NCBI GenBank assembly: GCA_907164885.2
Contig: OU015499.1
Location: 151,783,446 to 151,847,445, forward strand
DNA from: Dolomedes plantarius
Taxonomy: Eukaryota; Arthropoda; Arachnida; Araneae; Dolomedidae
Direction: 5' to 3'
Length of the DNA stretch: 64,000 bases
The notes under the pieces were generated by a model. The model was not told the DNA's origin. It searched no databases and was given only the letters and a program-made list of their open reading frames with translations. The position numbers were made by a program, and so were the translations under genes. Positions 33,152 to 45,119 of the stretch are shown in pieces (position 1 is the first letter of the stretch; each line of letters opens with the position of its first letter).

Positions 33152-34080
33152 TTTCCCCTTTATTTTTTTCTTTTCAATAAAAGCGTAAAATTGGTAAATA
33201 CAAAAGCCTGATAAAAAAAATGCAGTAGACGTCCGACGTAGCGAACAAGAACACGGCAGACACGATAAGAACGAACTTGTCCAATGATAGATACAACAAA
33301 GAACAACAAAAAGATCTCGATGTCAAGAGATATAAGAAAATTTCAAAGAATTCTCAAATTAAAATAAAAGCAATTACGATAAGCTTTCAAGCGCTTAAAC
33401 CTTCACACATAAGTATTAGGTTTAAAATGGCGACTGTAAAAAACCTTTGTTGCGTAGCAGATCTGTTGTAAAAATATTTATGATAATTAGCATTGTTGAT
33501 GATTAACAATACTAAGAGCAGTTTACACAACACTGAGAAAGAACGATATCCTCTGAACAATGCTTAATATTTTCTCTTTATTTATGGCTATAATTAAGAT
33601 TGTTGTTTCGTATATTTTGACAGCGTGGTCATTCATAAATGATTACTGCCTTTAAAGATGAATAGAAAAATTGAAAAGTTTTATGTAACACGTAATAGTT
33701 TCCCCTTAAAATCTTTAGCACAACACTGTCCTATTAGCTTGACCCGGGGGCATCTTTACCCGTCCGGGTCCGATTTCACTTTTCTCCACTGACAAACACA
33801 AATAGGGACTCTTTTTTCCCACCTCTCACATCCTGGTCGCGGAGACATGTCTTACTTTGTTCCCCACATTTTTCTGCATCTATTGGTATCGGTCTCGACT
33901 CCAAACCCCCGCTGTTTCGGAGGAGATAGTGTGACAAGCTTTTGACAGCCGCTGCCTCTGCAGCGGGAGTTACTTTTTTTTAGAATAGAGAGATAAGATA
34001 TAATTGTGATAAATTATTATAAAAACTTAGATTTTTAGTGTTGGGTAAATGTGTTGTTCAAATATCTTTTCAAATTTCAG
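33152..34080. other. No gene recognised
   Basis: 33730-33980 is GC-richer, with a short inverted repeat (GACCCGG/CCGGGTC). The last bases (TTTTCAAATTTCAG, ending 34080) look like a 3' splice site leading into the hAT coding remnant. Confidence 0.4.
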
Positions 34081-35566
34081 GTAGTGGACAGACATCCTAT
34101 CTCTCATCTACTATTTGTGATGAGTTCATCGAGCTCCTAGCTAAAAAAGTACTAACGCATATTGCTAATGAAGCTAAAAAATCAAAGTACTATTCCCTTG
34201 TTGTAGATTCAACTCCTGATATCTCGCATGTGGAACAGCTGTCGTTTGCTTTGCGATATGTAAAAAATGGGAAACCTGTTGAGAGATTTATAAAATTTTT
34301 ACCTAACGCTGGCCACAAAGCCCATGAAATGTTTGAAGCTGTTATTAAGACTGTCACTGATCTCCACCTTGATATCTTGAAATGTCGGGGTCAATCATAT
34401 GACAGTGCAGCTAATATGGCTCGTGTTTACTCAGATCTTCAGGCTAGGATACTTGAAGTTTCTCCTCTTTCATCGTTCATACCTTGTGCAGGACACTCTT
34501 TAAATTTAGTGGGCACACATGCTGTAGATTGCTGCATTGAAGCCACATCGCTTTTTAATTTGCTTCAAGAACTTTATAATTTTTTCTCGTCGTCTACAGC
34601 GAGGAGGAAAGCATTGAAGAAAAATAGAACCCTTACCGCAAAAAGCCTCTCCACGACACGATGGTCGGCAAGATATGATGCTTGTAGAGCATTAAAAGAA
34701 GATTGGTTTGCAGTCATAAAAGCTCTAAAATACTTTGAAAGTGACGAATGTCAAAAATCAGCAACAAGAGCAGAAGCTAGAGGTTTACTAACGAAGTTGC
34801 AAAGGCTCGAAACAGTATTCATGGCACAGTTTTGGTGAACGGTGCTGATTAGACTTCACCAAGTCAATAAGTATGTACAAAACGTAGAACTTGATGTTTC
34901 AGAAGTTGCCACAGTTCTTCAGTCACTCGTAAAGTTCTTGTTAGAACTGCGAGAACAATTTGATGTATATGAAAACAAAGCTCTGGATATTTCTGAAAAG
35001 AAAGTTTATGAGCATGATGAAAAGCGTCAGGTTTTCAGAAAAATACAAGCTGACGAAAATCGTGAAGGCGAAGTTAATTTAAACGGACGTGATATCTTTA
35101 GAGTTAATACCTATTTCACGATTGTGGACAAACTCAAATCAGAGCTACTAAAGGAATTACTAAAATTTGGTCACTGACTTCTCTTGAGCTTGAAGAAAAG
35201 GGAAGAAAATTACAGGCAATTTTTAAAGATGATTTGGAGCCTGCATTATGTGATGAACTGCAATATCTAAAATCTCACATAACTAAGTACAGCATTGGGT
35301 CGAAAAGTCCCTTAGCAATTTGCAAGTGGCTACGTGAAAGAGGATTACAAACAGTGTATCCAAATGTTGATATCGTATTGAGAATGTTTGTGTGCACACC
35401 TGCCACAAATGCCTCTGCAGAAAGATCTTTTTCTGCACTAAAAAGAATCAAAGATCATTTAATATCTTTGCTGCATCAAGACAAACTAAATGCCTTGGCA
35501 CTTCTTTGCATTAAAGCAGATTTAACAAGATTTGTTGACTTCAATGAAACTATTGAAGAATTTTAA
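34081..35566 (+). pseudogene. hAT transposase of the ZMYM1/DUF4371 type, broken and 5'-truncated
   Basis: The frame opens at SGQTSYLSSTICDEFIELL, inside the DUF4371 region. It continues YYSLVVDSTPDISHVEQLSF (first catalytic Asp region), CRGQSYDSAANMARVYSDLQ and FIPCAGHSLNLVG, all hallmarks of ZMYM1-like hAT transposases. The C-terminus has TPATNASAERSFSALKRIK, the hAT dimerisation domain. Two lesions are visible: an in-frame TGA at 34836 and a frameshift near 35175. The N-terminal TTF-type zinc finger is missing. A splice-like acceptor precedes the frame, so a lost 5' exon is possible. The product is not functional as it stands. Confidence 0.88.
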
Positions 35567-35785
35567 TGGGCGAAAGCACGAAGGAAAAAATTTTAATTGT
35601 AATTTTTAGATAAATTAGAAGAAATTACGTAGAAAATTTTTATTAAAAATATGTTATTCAAATGTTTATTCAGTATATATGTTTCAAAAACTCTTACTGT
35701 ATATTAAATCTAATGTTATAAGTCAAAAATTTAAATGGAGGGAAGGGGGCGCAAAATGGTGCTTTGGCCTAGGGCATAAAAATAT

Positions 35786-35800
35786 GTAAATCCGTCCCTG
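35786..35800. mobile_element. Right terminus of the ZMYM1-type hAT element
   Basis: GTAAATCCGTCCCTG, preceded by GGCCTAGGGCATAAAA, is the usual terminus of this hAT group. No matching CAGGGACGGAT end was found upstream, so the left end is lost. Confidence 0.7.
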
Positions 35801-35904
35801 TATAGGACCATCTATGACATTTAATACAACCTGAATTCACTAAGGAATTGAATTATGCAAGTCATGAATAGTGGTTAAGGGAATATTATACCATTTTTTT
35901 ATGG

Positions 35905-36850
35905 ATAAATCGTCAATGTTCCTGTAGAGATGATGTTGGTGGATATCGATTCCTGATTCTATTCTCTAAAACAGACCACTGCAGTTCGATGACATTGACG
36001 TTTACGGACTGTGCGGGCCAGATAAGATGTTTGGCTTGGTCTTTATGTTCCTCAAACCCCGACCTGACACGTCTAGCTGTATGGATCGGAGCATTGTCAT
36101 CATGGAGAACGCCATCTCCTGCAGGAAACAATTTTTGCACAAATGGATGGATCTGGTCGGCTAAAAGTTCGACATAGTCCTTCCCAGTCAATCTCCCTTT
36201 CGGGGTTACAATAGATCACTTTTGAAAACCATGAGATGGCCGCCTAAACCCCGAGAAATTTCCCTCCGTGTTTGACAGCTGTCATGAGACAAGCATGATC
36301 ATACGTTTGTGTAGGTGTTCTTCTGGCATACTTCCGGTTGCGGGAGACAAAGTAAACAATGATTCGACTAACCAAATGCCTTATTTCGACGTATCACTCG
36401 ACCAGGATTTGTGCTCGTGGCACCGCTGTAGAGGACGTTTTGTATTCACATCTGTTACAAGTGGCTTGGGAATTAATACTTTGCCGTAAATGTTTTGTTA
36501 GTGAAGTTTTCTCTTGCCTGTAATGACTGATACTGGAGCCTGCAGATTCAGAGGGAGATCTACGGTCACTTTGGCTGCAGTTGCCTTCTTTTTTGAAGTC
36601 ACAATTCGTTTCAACACCGGTCAATCTCTTTCACTTAGCTTTCCCTTTAAGTCCACTATTCTGTTTCACAGAGGATATCTATCCGGGCATTCTGTATGCC
36701 GTCATGACTTCCGATATTATAGTTCGGTAAACATCCAAAACCATGGGGGATGTTGTAACAGACACTCCAATTAGACGCGTTTCAACAATTTGCCCTCTCT
36801 GCACGGTCTACAAGGTTTGACGTCTTACGCTATCCCCCAAAGAGCCTGAT
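35905..36850 (-). pseudogene. Tc1-like transposase, degenerate
   Basis: Read on the minus strand from about 36850. ERDRPVLKRIVTSKK and TAAKVTVDL belong to the N-terminal helix-turn-helix region, and HEHKSWSSD to the approach to the first catalytic Asp. The C-terminal part is a clean frame (36191-35913): YVELLADQIHPFVQKLFPAG, then HDDNAPIHTARRV (second Asp) and WPAQSVNVNVIELQWSVLENR, where the usual SPDLNPIE has become SVNVNVIE. The frame shifts and stops several times between the parts. A right inverted repeat, GTTTCCATTATTTTGATAAC, lies at about 36982-37001, next to a TA. Confidence 0.8.
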
Positions 36851-37009
36851 GCCCATAGTTTCATTACTGCTACCTTACAGTAGATTAATGTATACACTAT
36901 ATTCTATAAAAATACTGGTCTTTACACTTGTTTTTTAAGGAACAAGAAGCACTTTCATAAACACCACTAATATTGACATGTGTTTCCATTATTTTGATAA
37001 CCACCTGTA

Positions 37010-37985
37010 TATATATATATATATTAATCTGGTGGACATTTTTGAACAATTTTTTTTCGAAATTCCATGAGCATATCTCGTGTATAGTCTATATACCCAA
37101 TGTGGTTACATTCCGTTCACCCATTTGAGCTGTAGGATGCTGTTTATAGAGGAAGTTTAATTATAACTACCCTGTATATATCACACATTCTGCTAGAAGA
37201 GTGTTTCATCTCCGAAATTTTCGATTTTGAGATAATTGCGCCACAATGCCCTATAAGAAGTACTTCTCACTCTCAAATAATGTTATAAGCCTAGTACCAA
37301 CACAGTCTCTTAGATGGCACTTATTAACCTCTTCCACAACTTGGAGGGGGAATTTGCTCATGCGCGAAGAATGAAAATAAGATTTTTGTCAGTTCCTAAT
37401 GTTGTTGTATTAAAATATTCCTGTAATAAAAATGTTCATTAAATTTTATTTTGAAAAAATATCTGTATTTTTTTCTAACCTGCTGTTCATGTTATCAAGG
37501 GTTTTTTTCTTTGTATTGTGAAAAGTTTAGATAGATTGTGCATTAGCATAGAGATATGACAGTATTCCCTCAAGCTTTTCAGTCCATGTTCACAAAATGA
37601 GGTTACTAAAAGAGGGTTATATCTTATAATTAAAATTCAAAATAATGCTTTAAAAATTGAAAACAACTTTAATAGTATATAGTTTAGCCTTCTGAAGCGA
37701 TTCGAACAATAAGTTTTCCCAAAATTATCATAGGCATTCATAAAACAAAAAATGAAATTTTAACATATATCTTCTTTAGCTCTCCCTGAAAATATGGCTA
37801 TTTTGAGATGTAAAACTCTTTCTAGCAGAGGTGCGATATATAATTATACCTCTCCAGTCTCCTGGTATTGATGCTATTGAAAATTTATCCCCTATTCTGG
37901 ACTTAAAAGTTAGAAAGCACCTCTGTAAAATCTTTTGTCTGATGATACATTTATGTATGAAAGGATAAATATGGCGAGTTCTTTT
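37010..37985. other. No gene recognised
   Basis: A (TA)n run lies at about 37008-37024. TAACTACCCTGTA near 37165 looks like the single end of a small mariner-type MITE. The rest is AT-rich. Confidence 0.4.
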
Positions 37986-37998
37986 ATAGTATGTTGGT

Positions 37999-38170
37999 TT
38001 GGTTTGGAGCGCTACACTAAACTTTTTGCTACACAAGGGCTAATTAGACTGGGAGCTACAGTTTAAAGCCGATTCCGAATGGCTACAAACATCCATGTCA
38101 ACAATGGGGCTCGAACTCACAGGATCTGAACCGAATGCCAGCGCCCTAGTCATTTGGCCATCAACTGGCC
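37999..38170 (-). repeat. tRNA-derived SINE with 13-bp target duplication
   Basis: ATAGTATGTTGGT is repeated exactly on both sides (37986-37998 and 38171-38183). On the minus strand the insert begins with a tRNA-like head: TTGATGGCCAAATGACTAGG (box A region), then GAGTTCGAGCCCC (box B). A second copy is at 59522-59692. Confidence 0.9.
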
Positions 38171-38183
38171 ATAGTATGTTGGT

Positions 38184-38760
38184 GTTTGGTTTCTATTATA
38201 TCCTGTTCTTTGTTTGAGCAAAATTTAAGTTAATGATGGTGGCAATTTAAGTTAATGATAGTAGAAATACAATTTTTTAGAAAAAGTTAACTTTAATTAT
38301 AAATCCTACCTAAATTTAAACACAGCCCCCCCCCCCCCTACCTCCCCAAATTAAAAAAAAAAAACTTAAAAGCAAACACCAACCAGAACCACTTGAATTT
38401 TTTTTTTCTATTCAGAAAAATAAAGGTATAAGGCAGAAAAAAAACTTTGGAACGCACAATATACAAACGTACACAAATGTACACCACTTTCAAATAAAGC
38501 GTTAAACAATTATCAATTCATTAACCATTTATTAAGAAGCAGAAAAGACATTTCTTTATGAAATAGTCTCGATCATAAACAAATACCTTCCCGCATACCT
38601 TGAAATGAGCGAGCATAAATTTGGATGTTACCACAACTAATACTTATTGCCCAACTTTCGAGTACCATACTTCAGCCAAAATTTTCTTTCTTTCAGATTT
38701 TGATTCCTATTTCAAACTTGTTGGTTTTTTTTGCATAAAGACCACAGATTCTATTGCAAA
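38184..38760. other. No gene recognised; poly-C tract and a dispersed repeat
   Basis: Poly-C at 38326-38338. The segment 38581-38668 matches 12613-12690. Confidence 0.4.
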
Positions 38761-40193
38761 TATTGTAATTAAGTATCTCGGATATTATTGCAATTAAGTG
38801 TCTCAGGAGGTAGATGAATTATTAAGAAGTGAAATTAGGTGTAAATGTACGTATTTAAATTGATCTATTGTAAGGTGGTGGCAAATTAATTTAGGTGGTT
38901 TGGCAAACTGTTTTTAAAATAGAAAATCTTAATAAACGTAAGCCAGTCTTTAAAGCTTTAACTCTCTTGCCTAGTAACGGTGAACCTTTCTTTGTCTTAT
39001 CTTTATCCTTCTTTCGGTACACCAGTAATTGGATACGTTGTTGGGTGCCATTTCTCGAACGGCGGCTCTTGTTTTCCCAAAGGGAGGAGGAGGCGGCTTG
39101 AAAATCCCAGGCCCCTGGAATGTTAAGCGATGTTCCAGCCGTCCGTCCCTACCATTCTCTGTAGCGGAGGGATACGTAAGGCGGTGAGCTCCAATAACTC
39201 CGTGTGAGTTTTGCGCCTTTATAGAAACCCAGTTTTGGGAATTTTTACAGCAAAAATAAGTTGAGTCTCGGCATGCTGAAGGTAATACATAACCTTTCAG
39301 GCATGTACAGGCCATTCCCTAAGGCACAGCTACGGCGCGGCAAGGAACTACATTTCGGCCGCGGAGAACAGAGGCAGAAGAGACGCCGTGAGTGGAGTGC
39401 GGAGGCCTAGGCTGGCGGATGCTCGGCTGATGTGAGAGAACACTCTTCCCCCGCTGGCAGTAACCTATAGGAGACTTTTTCATGCTCCGGCGCTCTCCGT
39501 AAGACACCCGGCCTACTTTTGATTGAAGGAATGGAAGAGCCCTGGGACTATGGAACAATGCGCAGCCCCTGCTGACCATCCCATGCTGTAAAAGACTTTC
39601 CATCCGGGGTACCCCTCGATTGCTTTCTGCTTTACTATGCCTTTACTTCCTATTTCCCCTCTATTTTAATTTTCAGCCCTTATGACGCGAGGTAACGCAA
39701 GTTTTATTTTATTTTATTTTTTTTAGTCCATTTTAAAGAAATTTTATTTAAGGAGCTCCACATGTAGGTTTAAGTTTTTTTTTGGTTTGCCAACCACCAT
39801 GTAAAGAAATGACAATCCTTTTTATATGTGAATTTATCCCATTCATTAAGTGCCAGGGAGTTGTGCTCCCTCTTTGTGTTGGCATAAAAGATTGTGTTAT
39901 GGTAAAGCTCCCTTACCTTGTAAATAAACCAGGAGCAGATGTAAGTCATCTAAATATGTTAATCTTTTAATAAACTAGTTCTTGCCTCAATATCCTTTGT
40001 CTTAGTCCAATTTTCTGAGTTGAGTGTTACTTGGAAGTGAATTTTATTTCAACTATCATGAAGTTATTTTATTTCTGGAATTTTATTTCTGTAATATAGT
40101 TAATTTTGCTAACCTAAAAATCTATACGATCCGGGTAAATTAAAGATTCAGCAAGTGGTATCGTTACAACAAAAAGCAACTACATTTATAACA
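38761..40193 (+). repeat. LTR 1 (1433 bp)
   Basis: Starts TATTGTAATTAAGTATC and ends CATTTATAACA. The start is fixed because identity with the other units begins exactly here. It contains AATAAA signals at 38931, 39923 and 39969. It carries A at 39287 and T at 39861 (type A). Open frames inside recur in every LTR but look incidental. Confidence 0.9.
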
Positions 40194-40194
40194 A

Positions 40195-40213
40195 TGGTAC
40201 CGTGCCCTCTCTG
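40195..40213 (+). promoter_or_regulatory. Primer-binding-site candidate
   Basis: TGGTACCGTGCCCTCTCTG starts 1 nt after the LTR. Starting with TGG, it would pair with a tRNA 3' end in CCA. The tRNA was not identified. The same site recurs after LTRs 2-4. Confidence 0.6.
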
Positions 40214-40618
40214 GGTTTTGGCACAATGCGACGTTGGCTCGCGAAAATTAATTTAATTAAAGGAGGCAAGAACTTTAATATGAAAACAATTAATGAGCAT
40301 GTAGTGTGCCAAAGTTTATAAAAATGGTATAAAGTGCATTTATGTGTATTTTGGGGGAGTGTATAATTATATGTGAGTAAATGTATTATATATATTAATG
40401 TTGTATAATTACAAATCTATACTGTGTACGCGAAAATTTTGGGGGATTTTTATAAATGCATGTTCGGGAATATGTTTTAAGTGAGTATTTGCTGTGTAAT
40501 AATGCTTATTCTGTGTACGCGAAAATTATTTTGCGGGAAGTATTTAACGTATTGAGGAGTGCCAAAATAACTAGGATTCCCAGTTTTAGTAGTGAAATTT
40601 TTTTTTACATTCTTCATC

Positions 40619-41347
40619 ATGCCTAACTCTCGCTGCCCAGACGCGTTTGATGCTAGTACGTTGGCTGAAGCAATAAGTGAAGATGAAGCGCAGCAGGCTT
40701 TGCGCGCTATCACTTTTCAGCGTAGGGACCTTTTGCTGAACCATTTAGATCAGATTCCCACTTTTACGGGAGCGGACCCGCATTTACGTTTTGAACGTTT
40801 TAAAGCCAAAGTGGAGGAAATTGCTGAATTTTTGCAGTGGTCCCCCGAGGACAAATTTTTTGCTGTTCGCCAACGTCTCGCCGGTCAGGCTCAAACCATT
40901 TATTCAAATTTCCGCGAAGAGATAAATTCAGTCGACGACCTATTTAAAATCTTAGAGGAGAGGTTCCGTACAGAAAAAGACCCGGCAGCCCTTTTGACTG
41001 ATTTTTGGGCGTTTAAACAGGAAAAACAGGAGACTGAGCGATCAGCTGTTTGCGACGGCCCAGATAACGATCAGAGGGGAGAAGTGAGTGTCGCCCCGTT
41101 ACCCAGGGTTCCCAAACACAAAACCCGTTTTTTCATAAACACGGCTAGAAAGGGAGGAGTGAGAAGACAAGCGATTAGTGCTAGTACACAACAGTCACCC
41201 GTGCCGCGGGTTAGTCACGCGGGCAGAATTAATGATTCGGGGGGAGCTCAGCAACAGGCAGTCCGAAGTGCCCGCTGGAAAAATTTGCCGAGGTCATCTA
41301 TTCTAACTCGAGCTCAAGCGCGAAGGGGAGTGTCACACAGAACTTAG
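40619..41347 (+). CDS. Gag-like protein, unit 1 (242 aa)
   Basis: Structural protein that would assemble the retrotransposon particle in the cytoplasm. It begins MPNSRCPDAFDASTLAEAIS. Residues about 40-130 match the Gypsy-type Gag/capsid pattern: QIPTFTGADPHLRFERFKAK, WSPEDKFFAVRQRLAGQAQT and LFKILEERFRTEKDP. The basic C-terminus (KKGG-, RR- and SR-rich) could bind RNA, but there is no CCHC zinc knuckle. No pol follows: about 1.18 kb of non-coding sequence leads to the polypurine tract. I chose the ATG at 40619; the frame is open from slightly upstream without an ATG. Confidence 0.85.
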   Translation: MPNSRCPDAFDASTLAEAISEDEAQQALRAITFQRRDLLLNHLDQIPTFTGADPHLRFERFKAKVEEIAEFLQWSPEDKFFAVRQRLAGQAQTIYSNFREEINSVDDLFKILEERFRTEKDPAALLTDFWAFKQEKQETERSAVCDGPDNDQRGEVSVAPLPRVPKHKTRFFINTARKGGVRRQAISASTQQSPVPRVSHAGRINDSGGAQQQAVRSARWKNLPRSSILTRAQARRGVSHRT

Positions 41348-42532
41348 TGGCGAGCGAATTTGTTTACTTTCACTGACTGTTAGTCAGTAGACCAAAAAAG
41401 GGGAGTGTTTGTTTTGATTTTTTTTTGCGGGTTTCGAGTCACACAGCTGATAGGACAGGAGATTTGTTGTTGTTTTTCGCTATTTTGTATATTTTTTTGT
41501 GCATTTCATGTTTTGTTGCCACACGCTATTGTGTATGTGCAGTGCATATTACATGCTAATTTGGGTCAGTTTTGCCGAATGTAAGCTTCTAACTTATTCT
41601 TTTTGCCATTGCGTTACCCCCGACCAATAGGCAGTAAATTTTAAACTGTTTCGAATATGTCCGGGGTCAGCTAGGACTTGACTTCTGCCAATCACAAATT
41701 CCCAGGAGCCATCCTTTTCCTGATGTCTACCGGCCTAAACTCAAGAGATGCCATTGTAACAGGTCTAGCTACCCCAAATATTGTAAGGCAAAGCATGCGT
41801 GCCAGGTCTTCCGTTGCATGTAACAGTGTCTACCCGAATTTTGTCCACTCTTGTGCCCTGGGGGAAGGGCTTTGTCACCCATATTTATGTAGTGTCATGT
41901 GTTGCAGTTTAACTGACACTACATAAGGGTCCATCTCTCCGCACTATTCCTTGAGGCGAAGGTGCTGGAGGAATGGGTTTTACTTGAAGTTTTTTGTATT
42001 AAAAGCATTGGCAACAGAAACTGACCCACCATTTTTTTTATTCTCTTTAAACACCGTGTGGTAAAATAATGTCTGTATTATCAAAGTTTAGATTTTGTTT
42101 TGTATCAACCAAGTATTAGTGTCAGTATATCTCAGGCACAGTTTGACATTTTCCAAAGGTGCCCAATATTACTATGTGAAGTAGCATTTAAGTGTAACTT
42201 TCCGTATTTCCCTCGTGTGAAGGGACTGGTTTTCTTGCATTTTTTTTTATTGCCTTTGGCTGTGTTTTGTAAATTGAGGTCGTCTATCCTGTAAATTTAG
42301 GGATAGGCCTTACATGGACGCATGATGGGTCTGTAGGGGCTAGCATTCAGGAACTGTTTACTCCTGTATGAGGGCAAATGGGTTGTCAGCTTCAGGGTGA
42401 CAGATCCTGGGGGCTACTCCACTCTTTTAACTTTCTTCGGATAGACGCCCTCAATCAGTATAAACGCCATAAACTATGGAGGAGGAAAATTTTCTCTCTG
42501 CGTTCAAAAATTTTGTCGAACAAGGGGGATAT
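41348..42532 (+). other. Non-coding 3' interior, unit 1
   Basis: Contains a 13-bp-arm hairpin (TTATGTAGTGTCA, 41885-41926) and ends in the polypurine tract AAGGGGGA (42522-42529) next to LTR 2. Short frames here recur in every unit but have no domain. Confidence 0.7.
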
Positions 42533-43965
42533 TATTGTAATTAAGTATCTCGGATATTATTGCAATTAAGTGTCTCAGGAGGTAGATGAATTATTAAGAA
42601 GTGAAATTAGGTGTAAATGTACGTATTTAAATTGATCTATTGTAAGGTGGTGGCAAATTAATTTAGGTGGTTTGGCAAACTGTTTTTAAAATAGAAAATC
42701 TTAATAAACGTAAGCCAGTCTTTAAAGCTTTAACTCTCTTGCCTAGTAACGGTGAACCTTTCTTTGTCTTATCTTTATCCTTCTTTCGGTACACCAGTAA
42801 TTGGATACGTTGTTGGGTGCCATTTCTCGAACGGCGGCTCTTGTTTTCCCAAAGGGAGGAGGAGGCGGCTTGAAAATCCCAGGCCCCTGGAATGTTAAGC
42901 GATGTTCCAGCCGTCCGTCCCTACCATTCTCTGTAGCGGAGGGATACGTAAGGCGGTGAGCTCCAATAACTCCGTGTGAGTTTTGCGCCTTTATAGAAAC
43001 CCAGTTTTGGGAATTTTTACAGCAAAAATAAGTTGAGTCTCGGCATGCTGAAGGTAATGCATAACCTTTCAGGCATGTACAGGCCATTCCCTAAGGCACA
43101 GCTACGGCGCGGCAAGGAACTACATTTCGGCCGCGGAGAACAGAGGCAGAAGAGACGCCGTGAGTGGAGTGCGGAGGCCTAGGCTGGCGGATGCTCGGCT
43201 GATGTGAGAGAACACTCTTCCCCCGCTGGCAGTAACCTATAGGAGACTTTTTCATGCTCCGGCGCTCTCCGTAAGACACCCGGCCTACTTTTGATTGAAG
43301 GAATGGAAGAGCCCTGGGACTATGGAACAATGCGCAGCCCCTGCTGACCATCCCATGCTGTAAAAGACTTTCCATCCGGGGTACCCCTCGATTGCTTTCT
43401 GCTTTACTATGCCTTTACTTCCTATTTCCCCTCTATTTTAATTTTCAGCCCTTATGACGCGAGGTAACGCAAGTTTTATTTTATTTTATTTTTTTTAGTC
43501 CATTTTAAAGAAATTTTATTTAAGGAGCTCCACATGTAGGTTTAAGTTTTTTTTGGGTTTGCCAACCACCATGTAAAGAAATGACAATCCTTTTTATATG
43601 TGAATTTATCCCATTCATTAAGTGCCAGGGAGATGTGCTCCCTCTTTGTGTTGGCATAAAAGATTGTGTTAGGGTAAAGCTCCCTTACCTTGTAAATAAA
43701 CCAGGAGCAGATGTAAGTCATCTAAATATGTTAATCTTTTAATAAACTAGTTCTTGCCTCAATATCCTTTGTCTTAGTCCAATTTTCTGAGTTGAGTGTT
43801 ACTTGGAAGTGAATTTTATTTCAACTATCATGAAGTTATTTTATTTCTGGAATTTTATTTCTGTAATATAGTTAATTTTGCTAACCTAAAAATCTATACG
43901 ATCCGGGTAAATTAAAGATTCAGCAAGTGGTATCGTTACAACAAAAAGCAACTACATTTATAACA
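42533..43965 (+). repeat. LTR 2
   Basis: Same as LTR 1 except G at 43059 and A at 43633 (type B), plus TTAGGG for TTATGG near 43670 and an altered T/G run near 43555. Confidence 0.9.
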
Positions 43966-44390
43966 ATGGTACCGTGCCCTCTCTGGGTTTTGGCACAATG
44001 CGACGTTGGCTCGCGAAAATTAATTTAATTAAAGGAGGCAAGAACTTTAATATGAAAACAATTAATGAGCATGTAGTGTGCCAAAGTTTATAAAAATGGT
44101 ATAAAGTGCATTTATGTGTATTTTGGGGGAGTGTATAATTATATGTGAGTAAATGTATTATATATATTAATGTTGTATAATTACAAATCTATACTGTGTA
44201 CGCGAAAATTTTGGGGGATTTTTATAAATGCATGTTCGGGAATATGTTTTAAGTGAGTATTTGCTGTGTAATAATGCTTATTCTGTGTACGCGAAAATTA
44301 TTTTGCGGGAAGTATTTAACGTATTGAGGAGTGCCAAAATAACTAGGATTCCCAGTTTTAGTAGTGAAATTTTTTTTTACATTCTTCATC

Positions 44391-45119
44391 ATGCCTAACT
44401 CTCGCTGCCCAGACGCGTTTGATGCTAGTACGTTGGCTGAAGCAATAAGTGAAGATGAAGCGCAGCAGGCTTTGCGCGCTATCACTTTTCAGCGTAGGGA
44501 CCTTTTGCTGAACCATTTAGATCAGATTCCCACTTTTACGGGAGCGGACCCGCATTTACGTTTTGAACGTTTTAAAGCCAAAGTGGAGGAAATTGCTGAA
44601 TTTTTGCAGTGGTCCCCCGAGGACAAATTTTTTGCTGTTCGCCAACGTCTCGCCGGTCAGGCTCAAACCATTTATTCAAATTTCCGCGAAGAGATAAATT
44701 CAGTCGACGACCTATTTAAAATCTTAGAGGAGAGGTTCCGTACAGAAAAAGACCCGGCAGCCCTTTTGACTGATTTTTGGGCGTTTAAACAGGAAAAACA
44801 GGAGACTGAGCGATCAGCTGTTTGCGACGGCCCAGATAACGATCAGAGGGGAGAAGTGAGTGTCGCCCCGTTACCCAGGGTTCCCAAACACAAAACCCGT
44901 TTTTTCATAAACACGGCTAGAAAGGGAGGAGTGAGAAGACAAGCGATTAGTGCTAGTACACAACAGTCACCCGTGCCGCGGGTTAGTCACGCGGGCAGAA
45001 TTAATGATTCGGGGGGAGCTCAGCAACAGGCAGTCCGAAGTGCCCGCTGGAAAAATTTGCCGAGGTCATCTATTCTAACTCGAGCTCAAGCGCGAAGGGG
45101 AGTGTCACACAGAACTTAG
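44391..45119 (+). CDS. Gag-like protein, unit 2 (242 aa)
   Basis: Identical in translation to unit 1. The interior spans 43966-46304 and again lacks pol. Confidence 0.85.
   Translation: MPNSRCPDAFDASTLAEAISEDEAQQALRAITFQRRDLLLNHLDQIPTFTGADPHLRFERFKAKVEEIAEFLQWSPEDKFFAVRQRLAGQAQTIYSNFREEINSVDDLFKILEERFRTEKDPAALLTDFWAFKQEKQETERSAVCDGPDNDQRGEVSVAPLPRVPKHKTRFFINTARKGGVRRQAISASTQQSPVPRVSHAGRINDSGGAQQQAVRSARWKNLPRSSILTRAQARRGVSHRT

Noticed and set aside
37990..38170. Functional tRNA gene
   Set aside because: Box A and box B are present, but the acceptor and anticodon stems do not fold as a tRNA, and target duplications show a SINE.
38895..39603. Open frames of 68, 114 and 94 codons in each LTR copy
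   Set aside because: They recur only because the LTR recurs, lie on both strands, and show no domain. They are treated as incidental.
41678..42569. Open frames of 82, 64 and 63 codons downstream of gag in each unit
   Set aside because: No similarity to protease, reverse transcriptase, RNase H or integrase, and no consistent start context.
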